In this document: piece after piece, positions 6,285 through 11,408 of the stretch
Numbering within the stretch: position 1 is the stretch's first letter
How the letters are laid out: every line of letters starts with the position of its first letter
Assembly: GCA_003557805.1 (NCBI GenBank)
Contig: PWNY01000315.1
Coordinates: 1 to 11,408, forward strand
Origin: Bacteroidales bacterium
GTDB lineage: Bacteria > Bacteroidota > Bacteroidia > Bacteroidales > UBA7960
DNA: 11,408 nt
Direction: 5' to 3'
Position numbers and translations under genes: made by a program
The notes under the pieces: model-generated
Told to the model about the DNA's origin: nothing
Databases searched by the model: none
The model's input: only the letters and a program-made list of their open reading frames with translations

Positions 6285-7505
6285 ATGAGACCCATAACGG
6301 ACCCCGGTAAAAAAGAGAAGATACTGGAGGCCTATTTTAACTACTATAACGCTTATTCCGGCAGGAAGTGGGAGAATATGCTCTTCGCTTTAGCCGATGG
6401 TTTTACCATGTTCGGCACCGGTGTCGATGAGCTTTGCAACAGTCCTGAAAAGGCATTTGACGTACTAAAGAGGGAGTTTAAGCAGGCACCCTCCTCGGTT
6501 AAGTATGATATTAAAAGCCTTAATGTCTACGAGGTCAGCGATGATGTGGTGCTGCTGATGGTGGTAAAGGATATGCATGTTACAGGCCAAAGGCAGAAGT
6601 TCTGTTTCACTGGTAACCGCGCCTCCATTATCATGAAAAAGAAGGGGGATGAATGGAAGGTCGCACATGGCCACTGGTCAATGCCCGACAAGGATATAGC
6701 AGAGGGGGAGAGCGTGCCCTACAGCCTGCTTATGGAGCGTAGCAGGGAGCTGGAGGAAAAGGTGGCCCAGAGGACAAAGCAGATAGAGGAGCAGAAAAAA
6801 CAGTTGCAGAACCTGAATAAAACCAAGGACAAGCTGTTTTCGATTATTGCGCATGACCTCAGAAACCCATTCAACAGCATACTGGGCTTTTCTGAAATGC
6901 TTTACAGGAACATTGGCATCTACGACCATGACAAGATGAGGGAGCTGCTGGAAAATGTTTACAACCAGGCCAGTGCTACCTATGAACTGCTGGAGAATTT
7001 GCTTAACTGGGCAAGGTCGCAGACAGATATGATAACATTCAGCCCCAGGGAACAGGAGCTTGTGCCGGTTGTTAAGCAGATCACCAGCCATATGGAGGTA
7101 ATGGCTGAAAACAAGGGCATTGAGCTTAAAAATAATGTTGAGTCCGGGTTTAAGGTGTATGCCGACCGCAACCTTTTGCAGATAATCCTGCGCAACCTTA
7201 TCCACAATGCATTAAAGTTCTCATATAATGGCGGCAGCGTTGAAATAACCTCAGAAAGGGCGGCTGATGGTGTAAAGGTGTCGGTTTTGGACAAAGGCTC
7301 GGGTATAGATAAGGATGTTATCGACAGGTTAAGGAATGGCATTACAATGGATACGGTGTCAGGAACGGCAAATGAGGTGGGAACCGGCCTGGGCCTGATA
7401 CTGTGCAGGGAGTTTATCGGGAAGCACGGAGGCACGCTTGACATTGAGTCCACCCCCGGTAAGGGTAGTTGTTTCTCATTTACCTTTCCTGACAAAGCTG
7501 AATAG
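6285..7505 (+). CDS. Cytosolic sensor histidine kinase with N-terminal SnoaL_3-like domain (kinase 1)
   Basis: A 406-residue soluble histidine kinase with no signal peptide or membrane helix. Residues 1-135 resemble an NTF2-fold SnoaL_3 domain, ending in the typical WKVAHGHWSMP (W124, H128, H130). This fold often holds a small hydrophobic ligand, so it is the probable sensor. A charged coiled coil (about 148-182) leads to the dimerisation domain with H-box IIAHDLRNPFNSILGFS, H190 being the phospho-accepting histidine. The ATPase domain has N-box RNLIHNALKFS (N304, N308), G1 DKGSGID (D336-D342) and G2 GTGLGL (366-371), all intact. The usual F-box phenylalanine is not obvious. It is followed after 40 bp by a paralogue on the same strand, so the two are probably cotranscribed. 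The NtrC-family regulator immediately beyond is the likely partner by position. Ligand and signal are unknown. Confidence 0.9.
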   Translation: MRPITDPGKKEKILEAYFNYYNAYSGRKWENMLFALADGFTMFGTGVDELCNSPEKAFDVLKREFKQAPSSVKYDIKSLNVYEVSDDVVLLMVVKDMHVTGQRQKFCFTGNRASIIMKKKGDEWKVAHGHWSMPDKDIAEGESVPYSLLMERSRELEEKVAQRTKQIEEQKKQLQNLNKTKDKLFSIIAHDLRNPFNSILGFSEMLYRNIGIYDHDKMRELLENVYNQASATYELLENLLNWARSQTDMITFSPREQELVPVVKQITSHMEVMAENKGIELKNNVESGFKVYADRNLLQIILRNLIHNALKFSYNGGSVEITSERAADGVKVSVLDKGSGIDKDVIDRLRNGITMDTVSGTANEVGTGLGLILCREFIGKHGGTLDIESTPGKGSCFSFTFPDKAE

Positions 7506-7545
7506 TTTAGCTTTACATATTTTATTACCTAAATCTTTTCCAGCT

Positions 7546-8799
7546 ATGAAAAAGACAACGGATCCGGTTCGCCGGCAGGAGATAACTGACTTTTATCATT
7601 CCTTTTACGGGGCATACAGCAACAGGGAGTGGGACACAATGATCACCTTCCTTTCTGAGGGGATAACGGCCATCGGTTCTGGGCCAGATGAGGACTGCAC
7701 CAGCAGTGAAATCGTTCTTGAAAGGATGAAAAGGGAGTTTGAGCAGGCTCCCGAACCTGTAAAATACAGTATAAAGAAGCTGGAGGTATTCGATATCTGC
7801 CCGGATGCTTCGCTGGTAATGGCAATAAAGGACCTGGAGCTTAAGGTAGAGGGCAAACCGGTACACTTCATGGATAACAGGACCTCCGCAGTGGTGGTTA
7901 AAGAGAATGGCGGCTGGAAGCTGGCGCACGGCCATTTTTCACAGCCTGATATTTCCATGTCCCAGCAGGAAGGGGAGAGGCTCAGGGAGAGGAACCGTGA
8001 ACTTGAGAACGAGGCTGAAAGCCGCACCAGGGAGTTAAGCCTTCGCAACGAGGAGCTGGAGAAGATGAACGATATCAAGAACCGCCTCTTTTATACCATA
8101 GCGCATGACCTCAAGGGGCCCTTTAACAATATAATTGGGTTTTCACAGCTTTTAAACGAGAACATTGAGGGCTACAGCCAGGAGGATATACGTTCCTCCA
8201 TATACCAGATCTACAGGCTGGGGCGCCGTACCTTTGATATGCTGGAGAACCTGCTTTTCTGGTCCAAGGCCGAGACAGGCTCACTTGACTACCACCCAAC
8301 CTACATAAGACTGATACCCTTTGTTGAGGAGGTAAAAAGATACCTTTCTGCAGAGGCAAAGGATAAGGAGCTAAATATTGAGTATGACATTCCCTCTAAC
8401 CTGGTTGCATATGCCGACCGCAACCTTCTGAACACCATTTTGCGCAACCTGCTGCACAATGCGATCAAGTTCAGCAACACCGGCGGAAATATCCGCATAA
8501 CCGCAGAATCTGGTGACTCTGAGGTGTTGGTGTCGGTGGAGGATGAAGGTATTGGTATTGATGAACAGCTCAGGCAGGAGCTTTTTGATGGCATGTACAA
8601 TGAGAGCAGGAGGGGAACATCCATGGAGAAGGGTACCGGCCTGGGGCTGGTGCTATCAAGGTCCTGTGTTGAACGGCATGGCGGGCGGATATGGTTCGAG
8701 AGTGAAAAAGGCAGAGGGAGCAGCTTTTTCTTTGCCCTGCCAAAGGTGATGCCCAAGAGTGTGGATGAACTCTTCAGTGAAGAGGATCAGGAGTTCTGA
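7546..8799 (+). CDS. Cytosolic sensor histidine kinase with N-terminal SnoaL_3-like domain (kinase 2)
   Basis: A 417-residue paralogue of the preceding kinase. I chose the ATG at 7546 because the protein then aligns from its first residues with kinase 1 (TDP near the N-terminus, then an N-terminal helix). A longer in-frame start at 7438 would overlap the upstream gene by 68 bp and add 36 residues unlike anything in kinase 1. The first 130 residues align with kinase 1 without a gap: KREF-x-QAP at 62-69, KY at 73-74, W124, HGH at 128-130. These mark the SnoaL_3-like sensor. A coiled coil (about 140-178), H-box TIAHDLKGPFNNIIGFS (H187), N-box RNLLHNAIKFS (N301, N305), G1 DEGIGID (333-339) and G2 GTGLGL (363-368) follow. 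Catalytic residues are intact and there is no membrane segment. Its 3' end overlaps the convergent NtrC-type regulator gene by 13 bp. Sensor residues differ from kinase 1 between the anchors, suggesting another ligand or heterodimerisation. Confidence 0.9.
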   Translation: MKKTTDPVRRQEITDFYHSFYGAYSNREWDTMITFLSEGITAIGSGPDEDCTSSEIVLERMKREFEQAPEPVKYSIKKLEVFDICPDASLVMAIKDLELKVEGKPVHFMDNRTSAVVVKENGGWKLAHGHFSQPDISMSQQEGERLRERNRELENEAESRTRELSLRNEELEKMNDIKNRLFYTIAHDLKGPFNNIIGFSQLLNENIEGYSQEDIRSSIYQIYRLGRRTFDMLENLLFWSKAETGSLDYHPTYIRLIPFVEEVKRYLSAEAKDKELNIEYDIPSNLVAYADRNLLNTILRNLLHNAIKFSNTGGNIRITAESGDSEVLVSVEDEGIGIDEQLRQELFDGMYNESRRGTSMEKGTGLGLVLSRSCVERHGGRIWFESEKGRGSSFFFALPKVMPKSVDELFSEEDQEF

Positions 8800-10166
8800 T
8801 TAATATCGTGCTTTTCAATTTTGCGGTCAAGGGCCTGGCGGGTTATGCCCAGCATCTCTGAAGCCTTTGACTTGTTGAAGCTGCTCAGGTGCAGTGCCTG
8901 GGTTATTGCTTTTTTCTCAAGCTCCAGGAGGTTGAGATCCTTTTTTGCGAGCCTGGTCTCCTTGCTTTCGTTGTTGTTTCTGGATCCAATGAAATACTTC
9001 ATCTTGAGCACCCTCTCGTCGCACAGTATCATTGCCCTTTCCACCATGTTCCTGAGCTCTCTCACATTACCCGGGAAGTAATACTCGGAAAGCTTATGGT
9101 AAACTGCATCGTCAACATCCACCACCTTCTTACCGAAGTCCCTGGCAAACTGCTTTGTGAAGTAGTTTATCAGCTCGGGTATGTCTTCGGGCCTCTCCCT
9201 TAATGGTGGGATGTTTATGGTAAATGAGTTGAGCCTGTGGTAGAGGTCATTGCGGAACTCCTTCTTCTCCACCTGTTCGGCAAGCTCCTTGTTGGTGGCT
9301 GCGATTATCCTAAGGTCAACACTAATGCCCTTTTTGATGCCTATCTTGCTTATCATCTTGTCGTCCAGTACTCTTAGGAACTTTGCCTGAAGGTTAAGGG
9401 GCAGTTCTGATACTTCATCCAGAAAGAGGGTGCCGTTCTGGGACACCTCGAACCAGCCCTTGGTGCTTTCGTTGGCACCTGTGAACGCCCCCTTTTTGTA
9501 ACCGAAGAACTCGCTTTCAAAGAGGGTTTCCGGTATGGCCGAGCAGTTGACGCAGTGGAAGAAGTTGCTGCGGCGGTTGCTAAGGGCATGAACGCTGCGA
9601 GCCACCAGCTCCTTGCCTGTGCCGCTCTCACCGGTTATAAGCACCGTGGTGGTTTCGGTCTCGGCAACCTTGGCGGCCATTGAAATTACATGCTTTATAT
9701 CCGAGCTTACCCCTATGATGTCAACCGAGAACTTCTCCTTAAGAGCCGACTGTGCATGCTTGTAGTTTAGCTCCACGTTCTTTATCTTGTCCTGGAGCTC
9801 CTTGAACGTGGAGGTACGCTTTATCACGTTCTCAAGGGCGGGGTACTGAAAGGGCTTGTTCAGAAAGTCTGCGGCACCTGCCCTGAGGCAGTCTATAACC
9901 GTCTTCATATCACCGTGACCCGTTATTGCAATGGGTGATACCTTTGGGTATTGCTCCCTAATCCTTTTTATCACCTCAACACCGTTCATCTCGGGAAGCC
10001 ATATGTCTACAATGGCAACATCTATATCGTTTTTTTCCAGTATGGTGAAAGCTTTTGAGGGGGTCTCGGCCGACTGTGTGCTGTAGCCCGACCTGTTCAG
10101 GATACTGCCCAGTTCTTCCAGGTATGCAGGTTCGTCGTCGAGAAGAAGTACATTCAATCTATCCAT
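8787..10166 (-). CDS. NtrC-family sigma-54-dependent response regulator
   Basis: A 459-residue transcription activator. The N-terminal receiver has LLLDDEP (acidic pair D10, D11), phospho-acceptor D54 (IVDIWLPEMNG), T82 and K104 (NKPF). The AAA+ domain has Walker A GESGTGKE (179-186), the sigma-54 contact loop GAFTGA (226-231), Walker B GTLFLDE (245-251) and arginine-finger region RNDLYHRL (305-312). PLRERPEDIP and FPGNVREL complete the family signatures. The C-terminus is a Fis-type helix-turn-helix (about 427-450, NKSKASEMLGITRQALDRKI). Everything needed for phosphorylation-controlled opening of sigma-54 promoters is present. The ATG at 10166 is chosen; a TTG at 10217 would add 17 residues but overlaps the probable -7 box. 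Its stop overlaps kinase 2 tail to tail, so one of the two SnoaL kinases is the most likely phosphodonor. Target promoters are not evident in this window. Confidence 0.95.
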   Translation of the reverse strand: MDRLNVLLLDDEPAYLEELGSILNRSGYSTQSAETPSKAFTILEKNDIDVAIVDIWLPEMNGVEVIKRIREQYPKVSPIAITGHGDMKTVIDCLRAGAADFLNKPFQYPALENVIKRTSTFKELQDKIKNVELNYKHAQSALKEKFSVDIIGVSSDIKHVISMAAKVAETETTTVLITGESGTGKELVARSVHALSNRRSNFFHCVNCSAIPETLFESEFFGYKKGAFTGANESTKGWFEVSQNGTLFLDEVSELPLNLQAKFLRVLDDKMISKIGIKKGISVDLRIIAATNKELAEQVEKKEFRNDLYHRLNSFTINIPPLRERPEDIPELINYFTKQFARDFGKKVVDVDDAVYHKLSEYYFPGNVRELRNMVERAMILCDERVLKMKYFIGSRNNNESKETRLAKKDLNLLELEKKAITQALHLSSFNKSKASEMLGITRQALDRKIEKHDINQNS

Positions 10167-10214
10167 TTTACGGGGGTTCTCGGTGTTGTGGAATAAAATG
10201 GAGTCACTAACTTC

Positions 10215-10222
10215 CAAATATA
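10215..10222 (-). promoter_or_regulatory. Probable -7 box of the NtrC-type regulator gene
   Basis: On the minus strand it reads TATATTTG, a full match to TAnnTTTG, 49 nt upstream of the ATG at 10166. No good TTTG -33 box stands at 19-21 nt, which would fit a promoter that depends on an activator. The inverted repeat at 10251-10286 is centred roughly 60 nt upstream of the likely start of transcription. Confidence 0.45.
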
Positions 10223-10250
10223 GTCAATTTATCTTAAAAAAGTACGCAGC

Positions 10251-10286
10251 ATGTAAAAAAGTGTAAAAAAACTATCTTTTTTACAT
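10251..10286. repeat. Perfect 11-bp inverted repeat with a third half-site in the centre
   Basis: ATGTAAAAAAG (10251-10261) and CTTTTTTACAT (10276-10286) are exact reverse complements. The 14-nt centre (TGTAAAAAAACTAT) contains another direct copy of the TGTAAAAAA half-site. CTGTAAAG at 10311-10318 may be a partial further copy. As a hairpin it is too A/T-rich to be a convincing terminator. Its position upstream of the regulator's -7 box suits a protein-binding site, possibly autoregulatory. That role is inference. Confidence 0.6.
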
Positions 10287-10332
10287 CTATGCAGTTTAAC
10301 AAAATAATCGCTGTAAAGTTTAGGGGGCATCT

Positions 10333-10938
10333 TTATTTATTCTGGCTGGATTTTTCCTGCAACTCTCTTTCCTTCCTGGCCTTGTTCAGGATCCTTTCAT
10401 AGTCCCGTGGCGGGGCCTCAGGTGTTATTACCAGCTCATCCAGGTGCTTGAAGTATGTTTTGCTTATGGCACCCGTTGGGTCAAATATCTCCTTTAGTTT
10501 ATCCTTGTTTATTGGCTTTGGCACACAGGCGTCAATGGGCAGGCGGGGGCAGTACCTGCTTCCTGTTAGCGGGGAGTCGGGATATTGCATTGAGCAGGGG
10601 TCAATGGCATGGCAGCCCGGGTGGGTGCACACTCCCTCAAAGTCCCAGTAAGCTGTTATCAGCACAATCTTAAAAGGGGGCCTGGACATGCCCTTCCACT
10701 GGTAGTGCTGGTTTATCTGGTTTATGAACTGAAGCCCGTTTGGTTCCTCCATGCACAGGTCAACAAGCAATATGTCGGGAGATTTGTGGGGGTTTGTCTT
10801 AAGGCGGAACAAACCCATTGACGGGTCGGAATACTCCGATATCCTGCAATCCCTCAAATATCCCTTAATATATACCGAGGTCAGCTTTAGAAAAATCTTG
10901 TCATCATCAACCGACATTACCTCCAGTGGCCTTCCCAT
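10333..10938 (-). CDS. Stand-alone response-regulator receiver with a Cys/His-rich insertion
   Basis: A 201-residue cytosolic protein. The receiver core is complete: acidic pocket D11-D13 (SVDDDK), phospho-acceptor D60 (LLVDLCMEEPNG), T95 (IVLITA) and K141 (VPKPI). Between the T95 strand and the K141 strand, where a normal receiver has about 20 residues including helix alpha4, there are about 42 residues (97-138) rich in Cys and His: C104, H106, C109, H110, C115, C130 and C138. CTHPGCH followed by DPC could bind zinc or an iron-sulfur cluster, or act as a redox switch; the ligand is a guess. After the receiver, residues 155-201 form a charged helical tail without any known output domain, so it may work by binding a partner or passing on phosphate. 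It lies 166 bp upstream of the NtrC-type regulator and 50 bp downstream of the 97-residue gene on the same strand. The ATG at 10938 has an A/T-rich leader. Confidence 0.85.
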   Translation of the reverse strand: MGRPLEVMSVDDDKIFLKLTSVYIKGYLRDCRISEYSDPSMGLFRLKTNPHKSPDILLVDLCMEEPNGLQFINQINQHYQWKGMSRPPFKIVLITAYWDFEGVCTHPGCHAIDPCSMQYPDSPLTGSRYCPRLPIDACVPKPINKDKLKEIFDPTGAISKTYFKHLDELVITPEAPPRDYERILNKARKERELQEKSSQNK

Positions 10939-10988
10939 AATCTTTGCTTTTTGTATTTACTATAAACTATAATTAGATAATATATCTA

Positions 10989-11282
10989 CTATCCGGCAAT
11001 CACCGATACGTTCAGGTCATTGTCGGCAACCATGTAATAATGGTTCTTGGCGTTCATGAGAAGTACCTTGAAGACCGCTGTGTCGTCCTTCAGCTTTTCA
11101 AGCAGGGAGTAAAATGTGGAGTTGCTATTATCAACCACAATTATAAACTTCTCCTTGCTGGTCTTCTCAATAAGCTCAAGCGCCTCCTCAAGGCCTTTGG
11201 CAATCTCACAGTTATCCCCTGTAAAGCCTTCAAGCTCCGGTAAGGGATCCTCCACGGTATTGCCAATAACCAGTATTTTCAT
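10989..11282 (-). CDS. Small protein, possible degenerate (pseudo-) receiver
   Basis: A 97-residue soluble protein that I do not recognise as a named family. Its pattern alternates strands and helices like a receiver: MKILVIGN (strand 1), GLEEALELIEK (helix), KFIIVVDN (strand 3, with D51 near the phospho-acceptor place), VFKVLLMNA (strand 4) and LNVSVIAG (strand 5). It lacks the acidic pair after strand 1 and the conserved Lys-Pro after strand 5, and it ends where helix 5 would begin. It could therefore be a phosphorylation-independent pseudo-receiver that binds a kinase or the neighbouring receiver. Position supports this: it is 50 bp upstream of the Cys-rich receiver on the same strand and probably in its operon. 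The ATG at 11282 opens directly on strand 1. The coding status is well supported by the ordered amphipathic pattern; the fold assignment is inference. Confidence 0.6.
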   Translation of the reverse strand: MKILVIGNTVEDPLPELEGFTGDNCEIAKGLEEALELIEKTSKEKFIIVVDNSNSTFYSLLEKLKDDTAVFKVLLMNAKNHYYMVADNDLNVSVIAG

Positions 11283-11408
11283 GCGCCGTTATGTTACAAA
11301 ACACTTATTGATATTAGCATATATTGGGCCAAAAAAAGTAAAATGATAATAATCAGCAGGGTAAGCTTTCTATAAAGAAATAAAACAATTATAAAAATGC
11401 CCGTAAAC
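11283..11408. other. AT-rich upstream region at the window end
   Basis: This holds the presumed promoter region of the 97-residue gene, but no clear TAnnTTTG element could be placed. On the plus strand an ATG at 11397 begins MPVN before the window ends, after an A-rich leader. It might be the start of a divergent gene, which four codons cannot confirm. Confidence 0.4.

Noticed and set aside
7438..7545. Longer start for kinase 2 adding 36 residues.
   Set aside because: The added part overlaps the end of kinase 1, has no counterpart in the paralogue, and the ATG at 7546 aligns with the paralogue's N-terminus.
10167..10217. TTG start at 10217 adding 17 residues to the NtrC-type regulator.
   Set aside because: The extension precedes the standard receiver start (MDRLNVLLLDDE) and would overlap the likely -7 promoter box.
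11397..11408. ATG at the extreme right end (MPVN) as a divergent gene start.
   Set aside because: Four codons cannot support a gene call; mentioned only in the end-region entry.

Overview
The window looks like chromosome of a Bacteroidota bacterium, probably Bacteroidales/Marinilabiliales or close relatives. This is inferred, not proven. The signs are: A-rich leaders rather than Shine-Dalgarno sites before most starts; several TAnnTTTG boxes (the Bacteroidota -7 element) upstream of genes; heavy use of ATA (Ile) and AGG (Arg) codons; a Bacteroidota-style GpsA; and soluble histidine kinases with an HDLRNPFN/HDLKGPFN type H-box. No transposase, tRNA, rRNA, phage gene or CRISPR array is visible.

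Layout. (1) 1-142: start of a LapA-like membrane protein gene on the minus strand, cut by the window edge and divergent from the next gene. (2) 242-2976, plus strand: a secreted M28 zinc aminopeptidase with PA and PDZ domains, then gpsA (glycerol-3-phosphate dehydrogenase) 26 bp later. (3) 2973-5918, minus strand: a gene resembling archaeal cyclic 2,3-diphosphoglycerate synthetase, an intrinsic terminator, then pyrB and pyrI (catalytic and regulatory chains of aspartate carbamoyltransferase). pyrB and pyrI are separated by an 89-nt pure purine/pyrimidine tract of hexamer repeats. gpsA and pyrI converge and share one CTAG containing both stop codons. (4) 5919-6284: an AT-rich divergent intergenic region. 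(5) 6285-8799, plus strand: two tandem paralogous cytosolic histidine kinases, each with an N-terminal SnoaL_3-like (NTF2-fold) domain. (6) 8787-11282, minus strand: an NtrC-family sigma-54 activator, a stand-alone receiver protein with a Cys/His-rich insertion, and a 97-residue protein that looks like a degenerate receiver.

How the genes work together. The first half is housekeeping: peptide hydrolysis, phospholipid backbone synthesis and pyrimidine synthesis. The second half (6285-11282) reads as one signalling cluster. Two kinases with a possible small-molecule pocket could phosphorylate the NtrC-type regulator and/or the Cys-rich receiver. A long inverted repeat sits just upstream of the regulator's likely promoter. 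The most unusual items are the Cys/His insertion that replaces the usual alpha4 surface of the receiver at 10333-10938, the SnoaL-domain kinase pair, and the purine repeat between pyrB and pyrI.
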